Shown: positions 1-8,076 of the stretch, piece by piece
Position numbering within the stretch: position 1 is the first letter of the stretch
How the letters are laid out: the number at the start of each line of letters is the position of its first letter
Assembly (NCBI GenBank): GCA_958296125.1
Contig: OY282444.1
Span: 3,195,623 to 3,259,622 of the forward strand
Direction of reading: 5' to 3'
Length of the DNA: 64,000 bases
Source of the DNA: an uncultured Poribacteria bacterium
Lineage (GTDB): Bacteria; Poribacteria; WGA-4E; PCPOR2b
The notes under the pieces: model-generated
Seen by the model: only the letters and a program-made list of their open reading frames with translations
What the model was told of the DNA's origin: nothing
Databases searched by the model: none
Translations under genes and position numbers: made by a program

Positions 1-789
1 TTTTTGGAGCAGCCCCCCGAGCTGCATCGGGGTTGTCCCTGTGACGATAATCGGCGAGCAGGACATCAGCTTCGCCACTTCGTGCGGCAGTGTCCCTTCT
101 GCATCGCCGGCGGTGATAAAAATTTGGGCATTGTACTTCTGATGTAACCGGTCCCCCACTTGTGCAAATCCCATTTTTGACCAGCGACGGGACTCAGACC
201 CCGCCCCAGGGTTCAATCCGATCAGGGGTCGATCCGAAAGAACACCAACACCGGCGAGGAAATCGTCCGCCCACCCTTGTGCCGCCCCATTCACAAACAT
301 CTCGGGCACCTCGCTGTCCGGTTTAATCCCAATACCGCGCACAACGTCAAGATATCTAGCTGTCTCATGTTGATTAATATTATTGGGAACGGAAACATGC
401 AGTAAGCGTCCCTTACCAGAGTTGGTCTCAAAGCCGATCCGAAATGGGATGCGTGCGAGGAAGGTGTGCAACACAAGGCGAAACGTTGGTTGGAGAACAA
501 CTGCCATCTGGAATGACCTTTTCGCTATCTCATAAATTAGCTTGGGAATCGACACGCTGTAAGTAATCACCTCGTCCAGATTCGGGTTTTCAGAAACGAG
601 GGCTTCGCGCCCTGGAGCGACCATGTAAGTGATGTATGCCTCCGGAAAACGTTGCCGCAACGCCCGGATCACAGGGGTCGTCAGGAGCGTCTCACCGAGG
701 GGTCCCATGCGGAGAATCAGGAGGCGCCGAACCTCATCGAGATCGAATCGCCTGCTGAATTGTTTAGAACGAGGTTCCGAGATTGACAT
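1..789 (-). CDS. GT9 family glycosyltransferase (heptosyltransferase-like), 3' end outside window
   Basis: Continuous open frame of 263 codons running off the left edge, so the C-terminus is missing. The N-terminal Rossmann-like part reads RRLLILRMGPLGETLLTTP (about residues 21-39) and the second half has GLNPGAGSESRRW (191-203) followed by ITAGDAEG. This NPGAG-type motif and the layout are typical of ADP-heptose:LPS heptosyltransferases of family GT9, which add sugars to the lipopolysaccharide core on the cytoplasmic face. The ATG at 789 is preceded by GGAGGG at good spacing and lies inside the last 26 bases of the Omp85 gene, so the two are probably translationally coupled. The acceptor sugar cannot be told from sequence. 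Confidence 0.85.
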   Translation of the reverse strand, partial: MSISEPRSKQFSRRFDLDEVRRLLILRMGPLGETLLTTPVIRALRQRFPEAYITYMVAPGREALVSENPNLDEVITYSVSIPKLIYEIAKRSFQMAVVLQPTFRLVLHTFLARIPFRIGFETNSGKGRLLHVSVPNNINQHETARYLDVVRGIGIKPDSEVPEMFVNGAAQGWADDFLAGVGVLSDRPLIGLNPGAGSESRRWSKMGFAQVGDRLHQKYNAQIFITAGDAEGTLPHEVAKLMSCSPIIVTGTTPMQLGGLLQK

Positions 790-2587
790 GGATTTTTCCC
801 TCCAAAACCGAGCGACCTTCAGCAAGTCCGCAATCCATCCGTAGCAACCCACCCTTTGATTCAAGCCGCATACCGAATCCGTAACCGACGCGGAGCGGGT
901 CAAAAACGGTAGGCTGATCTACTTGGGTAACTGTCCCCAGATCGGTGAATACAAAGAACTGCGATGTGCGTCCAACCAACAGCCGGTATTCAAGGTTCGC
1001 ATAGAGGCGGCGGGCCCCAAAAAACCAGTCTTCGTCGTAACCACGCAACGTGTTCGCCCCACCGAGATAAAAAAACTCCGTCGGCGGAATGTTATCTCCC
1101 CACGCCGCCGCACCGTGTAAACCGATGGCAATCACCTGCCGATGCCATGTCGGGAAGTAAGCCCGCAGATCAACCCACAGTTTGCGCAGCTTGAAATCCC
1201 CTCGTGAAAACTCAAACGCTACATGGTCAAGGTGTCCGCGGGTTGGGTTCAGAAAGTAATCCCTGCTATCGCGGGTCAGTCCCAAAGTCACACCGTACTT
1301 CACACCGCTTTGCGCTGCTGGGTCTGCCACATCTGTAATTGGTGAGTGGATGGACGGGGAGGTAGTAGGAAGGGGCAGGAGGGGAGTGGCACCTGTGGGA
1401 AACCCAATTCGTTTATAGGAGAACCTTAGTGAACCTTCAAATAAGCGTTGGAAACGGGCACCAATGGTCACGGAGGCAGCACGCTCATTTGACTCAGCAT
1501 CGGTAAACTGGTTTCTCTGCCTCACCTGCGAATACTCGACACCGATTTTGATCGGCTTTCCAAACGCCCACGGTTCAGTGTAACCAATTTTTAACATCCG
1601 AAGTAAGCCGGATTTCCAAAGAAAATTTGCCCCCCGTCCTGTCCCCAAAAGATTGGTCTCCGTCGCTTCAATCACGCCTGTCAGTTGTGGCGCGCCCTCA
1701 AATTCCGTAGTTGGCGGGGCATAGCCGATGACACCACCGAACCTGCCAGTCCGCGCCTCCGTCACCTTCGCATTAAAAATAATCTCCTCCGATGTCTCGC
1801 TCTCCTCAAACAGGGTTGGACTCACCTCGTAAAAGTAGCCAAGATTCACCAAGCGGTGGAAGCTCTGATCGATTTTGCGCTGATCAAAAACGTCGCCCGT
1901 TTGAACCGTCAACTCACGGAGGACTACTTCAGGCTTTGTTTTCTGTAGGCCGGTTAGTTTGACTGCTCCAATCCGAACCTGATTCCCCTCACGAATTTGT
2001 AGGTGCAGGTCAACCTTTCCCTGTTCCTCTGACACATGGAAGTCGGTCGGATCGATTTCTACCTTGGGATAGCCGCGCTCGCTGTACAGGGTTAAGAGCT
2101 TGTCGATTCCTTGTTCAAAGGCGGTTTGGTTAAAAAGCGTCCCCTTCCGCAAACCGAGCGCACGACGAATGTCGCTAGTCGGAAGCAGGTGATTCCCTTC
2201 AACTGTGATTTCACCTGTGCGAGCTCGTGTTCCCTCGTGGATGTGGAGGCGAATCTGCACCTGATCGGGGGAAATAGTCGTAACTTCGGGTTCGATTGAA
2301 GCGAACACAAACCCGCTTTCACGGTATTTTTCCAGCACCCGATTGAGCCCGGCGACCATTTCCGCTGGAAGGTAGGGCTGTCCTGCATCAATACCGATCA
2401 GTTTGGATAACTGCTTCTGGTTCAGGTGTTCAATTCCTTCAAAGGTAATCTGACGAATCAGGTAAGGCGTTTCGACGTTGTCGGAGGAGGGGAGGGGCGG
2501 CTGCTCCGAATCGCTAATTGCGAATGGAGAAAGGACTAGATAGAGCGAAACATGAAACACAAAGGAAATCCGGCAAAATGGACTCAC
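764..2587 (-). CDS. Omp85/BamA-TamA family outer membrane protein with POTRA domains
   Basis: 607 residues. A signal peptide covers about residues 1-25 (hydrophobic stretch ending in LSPFAISDS). Three POTRA-like repeats follow, each with the pattern 'I.FEG...L....L.....G..Y' and a final 'Y...G...A.I.P' (about 42-110, 118-195 and 196-270). The remaining 330 residues look like a beta-barrel with a GGANTLRGY-type segment and end in a terminal phenylalanine, the usual outer-membrane sorting signal. Omp85 proteins insert barrels into the outer membrane or move polypeptides and lipids. Three POTRAs and about 600 residues fit TamA-like proteins better than five-POTRA BamA. Start is GTG at 2587. It sits just upstream of a GT9 gene, which suits envelope biogenesis. 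Confidence 0.85.
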   Translation of the reverse strand: MSPFCRISFVFHVSLYLVLSPFAISDSEQPPLPSSDNVETPYLIRQITFEGIEHLNQKQLSKLIGIDAGQPYLPAEMVAGLNRVLEKYRESGFVFASIEPEVTTISPDQVQIRLHIHEGTRARTGEITVEGNHLLPTSDIRRALGLRKGTLFNQTAFEQGIDKLLTLYSERGYPKVEIDPTDFHVSEEQGKVDLHLQIREGNQVRIGAVKLTGLQKTKPEVVLRELTVQTGDVFDQRKIDQSFHRLVNLGYFYEVSPTLFEESETSEEIIFNAKVTEARTGRFGGVIGYAPPTTEFEGAPQLTGVIEATETNLLGTGRGANFLWKSGLLRMLKIGYTEPWAFGKPIKIGVEYSQVRQRNQFTDAESNERAASVTIGARFQRLFEGSLRFSYKRIGFPTGATPLLPLPTTSPSIHSPITDVADPAAQSGVKYGVTLGLTRDSRDYFLNPTRGHLDHVAFEFSRGDFKLRKLWVDLRAYFPTWHRQVIAIGLHGAAAWGDNIPPTEFFYLGGANTLRGYDEDWFFGARRLYANLEYRLLVGRTSQFFVFTDLGTVTQVDQPTVFDPLRVGYGFGMRLESKGGLLRMDCGLAEGRSVLEGKIHVNLGTSF

Positions 2588-2622
2588 AACGATCTACCTT
2601 CCTGTGTGTTAGGGAACGCAGA

Positions 2623-3048
2623 TTAATTTTTGTCAACCGGTGTGAACCCCAAGACGGTCTTCCGGCTTTCACCGGCACCTTGTTGCAAAAACATGACTTT
2701 CACCGGCATCCCAATCTTTATCGTTTCAGGGTGAAGTGTGTCAACGCCTTCAATCCGTGCGACCACCCGCGGTCCTTCGGTCAACTCAACTGCTCCCGAA
2801 CAATATGGGTTGTTCCTGTCATACCCCTCTTCAATCATCGCAGGGGGTCCGATTGCGATACAGGTAAAGGCGACGAGGTGCCCCTCCCCCGTTGTTTCCA
2901 CCCACTCCATCTCTGAGCGGTGGCATTTGGTACAGATAGCGCGTGGTGGCACAAAAAGGGCACCACACCCGACGCACCGAGCCCCCATCAGCTTATCTTC
3001 ATCCAGAAACCGCTCAAACTGGTAATCGCTTATCGGTCTGTCTGCCAC
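2623..3048 (-). CDS. Zn-ribbon/OB-fold (DUF35) acyl-CoA-associated protein
   Basis: 141 residues. A rubredoxin-like zinc ribbon CVGCGALFVPPRAICTKC (CxxC...CxxC) lies near residues 25-45 and is followed by an OB-fold half ending in TVLGFTPVDKN. This is the DUF35 architecture; family members form complexes with SCP2-type thiolases or hydratases. The GTG at 3048 is chosen because AAGGAG stands six bases upstream and it begins only two bases after the thiolase stop; the frame stays open further upstream, but that stretch lies within the thiolase gene. The thiolase-DUF35 pairing supports a joint acyl-CoA role, as in the archaeal acetoacetyl-CoA thiolase complex or steroid side-chain enzymes. Substrate unknown. 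Confidence 0.85.
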   Translation of the reverse strand: MADRPISDYQFERFLDEDKLMGARCVGCGALFVPPRAICTKCHRSEMEWVETTGEGHLVAFTCIAIGPPAMIEEGYDRNNPYCSGAVELTEGPRVVARIEGVDTLHPETIKIGMPVKVMFLQQGAGESRKTVLGFTPVDKN

Positions 3049-3050
3049 GG

Positions 3051-4316
3051 TTATCTCCTTTCCAGAATAGTAAAGGTGCAAGTGCCGCCGGTCCCGCCCA
3101 AATTGTGAGCGGCACCGATCCGCAGGTCCTCGATTGGTACGCCTCTGTCTCCTGCCTTGTTCCTCAACTGCTCCCATACCTCTATTAATTGCGCCGCACC
3201 CGTTGCCCCGACGGGATGTCCCTTACACTTGAGTCCCCCCGACGTGTTGATCGGCTTCTCGCCATCTAATCTTGTCAAACCGTCCGCCACCGCTTTGTAG
3301 CCCTCCCCCGGCTTAAAAAATCCGAGGTCTTCAATATGCAGTAGCTCTGCAATTGAGAAGCAATCGTGAACCTCTGCAAACTGAATATCCGTCGGTGTCA
3401 ACCCGGACATTTCGTAAGCCTCTTTGGCGGCGTATCGTGTCGCTTCAAAGTATGTCAAATCCTCGGCTGTATTGAGCCCTCGCCCACTTGCTTGACCAAT
3501 GCCAGCGACATATAACGGGTCATCAGTAAAGTGCTTGGCAAGCTCCTCCCCGACTAACAGGAGGCACGCCGCGCCATCGCTGATTGGACAACAATCAAAA
3601 AGGTGCATGGGCCAAGCAATCGCGGGATTGGCGATTGGGTCACGCAGGAAATCCTTCTCATCGCTCCAATCCGGCACCGCGCTCCCTTTCTCCTTCGCCC
3701 GTTTGATTTTTGACCGCGTAATATCCCGAATCGTCGTTTTATACTGCGCTTTCGGGTTTAACGGCGCATTGTCGTGGCTCTTTATGGTAATGTCCATCAG
3801 GTGTTCGCGGGACGCACCATATCTCTCAAAATACGCAGTCGCGATCGCCCCGAAAACCCCTGGGAACGTGAAGCCCGCCTTGCGTTCATAAGGGATTGCC
3901 GCCAAAGCCAAGCCCTCGGCGACCGTTTCGGTGCTCTCTTTTGACATATCCTCGACACCACCAACCAAGACTACATCGTAGAAACCCGATGCGATGGCAA
4001 AAACACCCTCCCGAAAAGCGAGTGCGCTTGAAGCGCAGGCACCCTCAATCCGTGTCGCCGGTTTGGGAACGAGCCCAAGGGAGTCCGAGAGGATTGCGCC
4101 CCAATGCGACTGATGGGCGAAAAAGTCGTTTGTAAAATTGCCGATGTACAGCGCATCAATGTCATTTGGATCGAGCCCCTTATCCACGGAGGCGTTCATT
4201 TCAACGAAGGCTTCGGTAAACAGGTCTTTTGAGTCTCGATCCTTGAACATATTGAACCCCGACATCCCCGCTCCGACCATTGCGACACCACGCCCCAACT
4301 TTCGCTGCTTATTCAT
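3051..4316 (-). CDS. SCP2-type thiolase (acetyl-CoA acyltransferase family)
   Basis: 421 residues, normal for the family. The acyl-accepting cysteine is Cys94 in EGACASS, the HDCFS motif lies near residue 317 and the catalytic histidine is in GHPVGATG near 365. The C-terminal HNLGGTGGTC replaces the classical CxG motif, as in the SCP-x/non-decarboxylating branch. It would condense or cleave acyl-CoA thioesters in the cytoplasm. The DUF35 partner gene follows after two bases and an acyl-CoA synthetase gene precedes it, so activation and thiolytic cleavage of an unknown acid could be coupled. The ATG at 4316 has AAGGAGAT upstream. Confidence 0.9.
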   Translation of the reverse strand: MNKQRKLGRGVAMVGAGMSGFNMFKDRDSKDLFTEAFVEMNASVDKGLDPNDIDALYIGNFTNDFFAHQSHWGAILSDSLGLVPKPATRIEGACASSALAFREGVFAIASGFYDVVLVGGVEDMSKESTETVAEGLALAAIPYERKAGFTFPGVFGAIATAYFERYGASREHLMDITIKSHDNAPLNPKAQYKTTIRDITRSKIKRAKEKGSAVPDWSDEKDFLRDPIANPAIAWPMHLFDCCPISDGAACLLLVGEELAKHFTDDPLYVAGIGQASGRGLNTAEDLTYFEATRYAAKEAYEMSGLTPTDIQFAEVHDCFSIAELLHIEDLGFFKPGEGYKAVADGLTRLDGEKPINTSGGLKCKGHPVGATGAAQLIEVWEQLRNKAGDRGVPIEDLRIGAAHNLGGTGGTCTFTILERR

Positions 4317-4340
4317 GTCAATCTCCTTTTTGCATTATCA

Positions 4341-4492
4341 TAACTCAAGTTGCTAGGTTCTGTTGACATTTGGGTGTCGAGATATGAATCTCGACCTACA
4401 GGCTACCTGCCGGTATTGCACCGGGTGGGAAGGTTGGGCAAGTCGCTCCTGATGAAGCATCAAGGATTCAAAGCAGCCTACTACTAGCAACT
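4341..4492. repeat. MITE-like element with AGTTGCTAG terminal inverted repeats
   Basis: The gap between the acyl-CoA synthetase and thiolase genes opens with TAACTCAAGTTGCTAG (4341-4356) and closes with CTAGCAACT (4484-4492), the exact inverse of AGTTGCTAG at 4348-4356. Inside is a perfect hairpin, GTCGAGAT ATGA ATCTCGAC (4376-4395). Parts recur near 10.6, 21.0, 31.6, 37.5 and 44.1 kb. The TAG stop of the acyl-CoA synthetase (4491-4493) lies in the right terminal repeat. There is no coding capacity, so any mobility would need a transposase supplied from elsewhere. Confidence 0.55.
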
Positions 4493-6056
4493 ATATTACT
4501 TGACTGACTTTTCCTTCCCAATACTTTGCTCTCAACTCCCGCTTGACAATTTTTCCGTAGTTATTCTTGGGCAACTCCTCCACAAAATCGACTGATTTCG
4601 GTCGTTTATAACGGGCGATATGGTCTGTGCAAAAATCAATTAGTTCCTGCTCTGTAACCTCTCTCTCAGGTGCAAGCGAGACGACCGCTTTAATCGACTC
4701 GCCCCACACTGGATCTGGAACACCGATAACGGCGACCTCTCGAACCGCGGAGTGTTGGACAATTACCTCCTCGATTTCGCGGGGATAGACGTTTTCCCCT
4801 CCGCTGATAATCAGATCCTTTGACCGATCCATCAAAAAAAGGTAGCCGCATTCATCAATGTAGCCCATGTCTCCGGTATGCAGCCATCCATTCCGTAAAG
4901 TTTCGGCGGTAGCTTCGGGATCTCGCCAATATCCTTTCATCACGAGATCCGAGCGTGTAACGATCTCCCCCATTTCGCCGGTGGAGAGTTCATTATCATC
5001 GGAATCGACAATCTTCACTTCGACATCGGTGCGTGGAATACCCGCCGATGCGAGTCGCTTCATCTGATTCGGATCCCCGTTAAGGACGTGGTCATCGTGG
5101 GAGAGATAGGTAATGGTCATGGGAGATTCCGCCTGCCCGTACAGTTGGACAAGGCAGGGCCCCAGTTTTTCCATCGCCTGCATCAGATCCTCGACCAACA
5201 TCGGCGCACCGCCATAGTTTAACGCTTTCAACGAACTGTGGTCATACCGGTCTACTGCCGGGCTATCTATCAACAGCTTGATCATAGTCGGCGCAGCAAA
5301 CATATTTGTCGCACGGTACACCTCAATCGTTTTTAACACCTGCTCCGGATCAAAGGATTTTGCCTCTAAAATAACGTTAGCCGCTGCCTTGCCGATATTG
5401 GGCAGCGCATAGCATCCGCTCCCATGGGATAGGGGAGCGGCGTGGAGGGCGACATCGTTGGGACCAAATCCCGGGCACATATCAGCGTAGAAGTTCATCG
5501 TCATGCCGAGTAAGTTGCGGTGCGTCAACATCGCGCCCTTGGGCTGACCTGTCGTCCCGGATGTATAAAAGAGCCATGCCACGTCATCGGGCGCGATATC
5601 CGCATCTTCAAACTGATCCGATTCGGCGGATAGCACAGTTTCGTAATCCAGAAACGGATTCCGCGCCCCGGACACGCTGATAATATAGCTGACTTGCGGG
5701 AGGTCGTCACGGCATTTGATGATTGCCTCATTGAATTCAGGCGAAATAATCACCACTTTGGCTTCAGAATGGTTGATGATAAAGGTGAACTCTTTGGGGT
5801 GTAGACGGAAATTGATGGGTATGACACCGCAACCCGCCTTGAAGCAGGCAAACATTGACTCCAACATTTCAGGACAGTTATACATCAGCACCGCCACGTT
5901 ATCCCCTTGCTGGACGTTAAGCCTGTTAAGACCATTTGCCAGACAGTTGGCTCGCGCGTTAAATTCGGCATACGTCAATTCCTTCGATCCGGATGCAACT
6001 GCGAGATTTTCGGGAAAAGTTCGAGCCGATTTTGTCAGTAGCTTACCTATGTTCAT
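4491..6056 (-). CDS. Acyl-CoA synthetase (AMP-forming, ANL superfamily)
   Basis: 521 residues. The AMP-binding P-loop YTSGTTGQPKG is at 164-174, a YGQAES motif follows in the A5 region, the LHTGDMGYID motif (A7) and RSKDLIISGGENVYPREIE (A8 hinge) lie around 395-430, and the A10 lysine is in NNYGKIVKREL near the C-terminus. These are complete for a fatty acid or aromatic acid:CoA ligase that forms an acyl-adenylate and then the CoA thioester in the cytoplasm. Neighbouring thiolase and DUF35 genes on the same strand suggest shared acyl-CoA metabolism. The C-terminus coincides with the edge of a MITE-like repeat, so the last residues may be element-derived. Substrate not predictable. Confidence 0.9.
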   Translation of the reverse strand: MNIGKLLTKSARTFPENLAVASGSKELTYAEFNARANCLANGLNRLNVQQGDNVAVLMYNCPEMLESMFACFKAGCGVIPINFRLHPKEFTFIINHSEAKVVIISPEFNEAIIKCRDDLPQVSYIISVSGARNPFLDYETVLSAESDQFEDADIAPDDVAWLFYTSGTTGQPKGAMLTHRNLLGMTMNFYADMCPGFGPNDVALHAAPLSHGSGCYALPNIGKAAANVILEAKSFDPEQVLKTIEVYRATNMFAAPTMIKLLIDSPAVDRYDHSSLKALNYGGAPMLVEDLMQAMEKLGPCLVQLYGQAESPMTITYLSHDDHVLNGDPNQMKRLASAGIPRTDVEVKIVDSDDNELSTGEMGEIVTRSDLVMKGYWRDPEATAETLRNGWLHTGDMGYIDECGYLFLMDRSKDLIISGGENVYPREIEEVIVQHSAVREVAVIGVPDPVWGESIKAVVSLAPEREVTEQELIDFCTDHIARYKRPKSVDFVEELPKNNYGKIVKRELRAKYWEGKVSQVI

Positions 6057-6120
6057 GGCCTCACCCCGTCAATTTTTGCACTCAACTGTCCTGCCGACCC
6101 CTTTCGCGAGGGACGACGCA

Positions 6121-6660
6121 TTAATCGTCACGCACCACTTCCAGCACAGCTCCCGCGGTCACCTCATCGCGAGAGGCTTTGACCTCGATTTTATATTGAT
6201 CCGCCTGATGAAAAATTCTAACAACGATCACATCCCCTCCGATCTGGCATCGGAGGGCATTCCCAACCACCTGTACAGAAGCTGGATTCCATACAAACTC
6301 TAAGCGTTTGGCGTAAGCCGCCAAAGCGGCGTGGATTGTCGCTTCGGCGGTTCCTCCCTCAAGGAGGGTAGCGCGTCCAACGTGAGCTGCCTCGTTTGCT
6401 GCACCCGCTAAACGGTCTTGCTCCGATTCGTGCGTCCGCTGACTTTCCCGTTTTTCATTGCGTAACACCATATAGAAAATTGCACCCAACAGAACGACAA
6501 ACCCGGCTGTAATAAACACCACAGTCAGCCTCGCCTCTTCTTTGCGGAGATCCTCGCGGTGATGCGGGTAAAACGCATCATGGGAATACGCTAAATACGC
6601 TGAGAGCGTTAAACAGATCAGCGTTGTAAGCCCAATCGCAAAACATAATTTTTGGGTCAT
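6121..6660 (-). CDS. Hypothetical two-helix membrane protein
   Basis: About 179 residues from ATG 6660, which has TAGGAG eight bases upstream (a TTG one codon earlier is less likely). The first helix (about 5-26, LCFAIGLTTLICLTLSAYLAY) and the second (about 48-67, VVFITAGFVVLLGAIFYMVL) are clear. A charged linker and a soluble domain follow, with residues 100-180 containing VQVVGNALRCQIGGDVIVVRIF. No family recognised. It lies upstream of the acyl-CoA synthetase gene on the same strand with 64 bases between, behind a good sigma70-like promoter. Its C-terminal domain probably faces the cytoplasm or periplasm depending on topology; function unknown. Confidence 0.7.
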   Translation of the reverse strand: MTQKLCFAIGLTTLICLTLSAYLAYSHDAFYPHHREDLRKEEARLTVVFITAGFVVLLGAIFYMVLRNEKRESQRTHESEQDRLAGAANEAAHVGRATLLEGGTAEATIHAALAAYAKRLEFVWNPASVQVVGNALRCQIGGDVIVVRIFHQADQYKIEVKASRDEVTAGAVLEVVRDD

Positions 6661-6721
6661 CAAGTTGACTCCTATGTGTCCCCCTATCAGCGGAGGAAAA
6701 GATGAGAATAGAGCAAAATTT

Positions 6722-6751
6722 AGTATATCATACTATGGCAAAAATAATCAA
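6722..6751 (-). promoter_or_regulatory. Sigma70-like promoter for the leftward 6.7 kb unit
   Basis: On the minus strand TTGATT (6751-6746), an 18-base spacer and TATACT (6727-6722) precede the membrane protein gene whose ATG is at 6660. It is the best promoter-like match in the divergent region shared with the CPBP gene and may drive the whole leftward gene series. Confidence 0.5.
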
Positions 6752-6857
6752 TTGCAATATGCAGGACTGCGGGGGATTAGAGGGGGCATTCTACCCGCCA
6801 AAATCGGTTCTGAGTAGTTGAGATGCCTTCATTATGTGGAAAGCGGTAAATACGCTG

Positions 6858-6886
6858 TTGAAAGCCTTTGAAAGATATGCTATACT
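6858..6886 (+). promoter_or_regulatory. Sigma70-like promoter for the CPBP-family gene
   Basis: TTGAAA (6858-6863), a 17-base spacer and TATACT (6881-6886) end 39 bases before the GTG start at 6926. Spacing is ideal and the -10 box matches five of six consensus bases. Confidence 0.6.
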
Positions 6887-6925
6887 AATCACAGGGAGGC
6901 AAGCTCAGAGGAAACGAGGACAATC

Positions 6926-7648
6926 GTGAACCCTTGGATAAAAGAAAAAGGGGAAAAATACCTGCGCGGCTGGGACCGGCGGGCGACAATCGTCTTGCTC
7001 GGTGCATCTGTGCTATTGACGTTGTACCGTTTTATTGGACGCAGAAGGGTCTTTACCCAGCTTTTTGGGAAGTTCTTCATCCAGCATCCGCTCAGGAAGA
7101 TTTTTCCGTATTTTTACTGGTTCTGGATGAGCGCGGTAACACTGCTACTATTGCCGGTCCTTGTGGTCAAATTTGGCGTAAAAGACAAAATCCGCGACTA
7201 TGGCTTTCGCTTGACTCACAAGAAGTTAGGTTGGGGATTCGTCCTCGTAGGATGGTTGCTCATGCTGCCACTGATCATCCTAGCGTTACAGTTTTTCCCC
7301 GCTTTCCAGCAGAAATATCCGCTCTCCAACGTTGCCGGGACAAATTGGAAGGTGTTCATCGCTTATGAAATTTCTTATGGAGTTTACATGTTCTGTTGGG
7401 AGTTCTTCTTCCGCGGTTTCATGCTCTTCGGACTGGAGAAACGGTTTGGTAATTACAGCATTCTCATTCAAACCGTTCCGTTTGTCGTCAAGCACGCTAG
7501 CAAACCCTTTGCAGAAGCGATGGGGTCAATCATTACGGGGGTCGTGCTTGGAGTCCTCGCTCTGGAGACACGATCCTTTATCTACGGCGCGGCAGTCCAT
7601 TGGCTTGTCGCTATGTCGATGGATGTTTTCGCACTCGCGTGGAAGTGA
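6926..7648 (+). CDS. CPBP-family intramembrane protease homologue (CAAX protease-like)
   Basis: 240 residues, with about six or seven hydrophobic helices. The C-terminal half has the three CPBP/Rce1 motifs in order: WEFFFRGF (residues 158-165) in place of the canonical EExxxR, FVVKH (186-190) and HWLVAMSMD (225-233). The histidines and the second glutamate (Glu159) are present, but the first glutamate, the catalytic base in Rce1-type enzymes, is tryptophan (158). The fold is therefore safe but proteolysis is doubtful, or this is a subgroup with a shifted active site. The GTG start has GAGGAAACGAGGA upstream and a good promoter behind it. It seems to be a single-gene unit, with 424 bases before the next gene. 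Confidence 0.8.
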   Translation: MNPWIKEKGEKYLRGWDRRATIVLLGASVLLTLYRFIGRRRVFTQLFGKFFIQHPLRKIFPYFYWFWMSAVTLLLLPVLVVKFGVKDKIRDYGFRLTHKKLGWGFVLVGWLLMLPLIILALQFFPAFQQKYPLSNVAGTNWKVFIAYEISYGVYMFCWEFFFRGFMLFGLEKRFGNYSILIQTVPFVVKHASKPFAEAMGSIITGVVLGVLALETRSFIYGAAVHWLVAMSMDVFALAWK

Positions 7649-8072
7649 GAAGAAACAGTCAATATCGTCCGAATTGCATGAATCGACTTGCGAACACAGA
7701 ACGCCTCCCTATAGGCACTCGTGCAAGCTGGGATCGGCAGTTACGCATCCTTGACGGGTTAGATGTATCCTATCAATAGGGTGTGTAGAGGATATTAAGG
7801 CACGGACACGCCAGGGGTCAAAGAAGTGGAAGTGGAAATGGATTGTCATTGCTATCGGTAGGCGGTGGAAAACGTATCACACACTCTGCAAAGGTAGCGG
7901 ATTAGTCAGATACTCACCCGACTCAATTTTAGGTATAGGGTATAGAACCGTATAGGAGGCGCAGTAGGATTGTTAGGTGTCACCTAATAACCGACTTCTC
8001 ATCAACCCCTCTGACAAGAGAAAGTCCCCTGAAAAGGGGAGTTAAGACGGGGTTTCTACTGCGAAGATTTTG
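7649..8072. other. 424-base intergenic region with a palindrome and a leader repeat
   Basis: No convincing gene in either strand. It holds three close copies of TATAGG/TATAGA (about 7930-7960), a perfect 15-base palindrome TTAGGTGTCACCTAA (7973-7987) that could be an operator, and from about 8003 to the nnr start codon a leader repeat described separately. Confidence 0.6.
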
Positions 8073-8076
8073 ATGA
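8003..8076 (+). repeat. Leader repeat ending at the nnr start codon (copy 1)
   Basis: This stretch resembles, in inverse orientation, the 70 bases in front of the dinG-like gene at 34.7 kb. Shared blocks are CCCT.TGACAAG.G, then GACGGGG, then ACTGCGAAG with TTTTGATGAAA reaching through the ATG. It carries small hairpins CTCT-GACA-AGAG (8009-8020) and CCCCT-GAAA-AGGGG (8026-8039). The other copy has CCCCT-GACA-AGGGG at the first hairpin, so the stem is kept while its bases change. Confidence 0.55.

Noticed and set aside
2623-3177. Longer 184-codon version of the DUF35 gene
   Set aside because: The extra 43 N-terminal residues lie inside the thiolase gene, are Arg-rich and unlike the family, while the GTG at 3048 has a proper Shine-Dalgarno.
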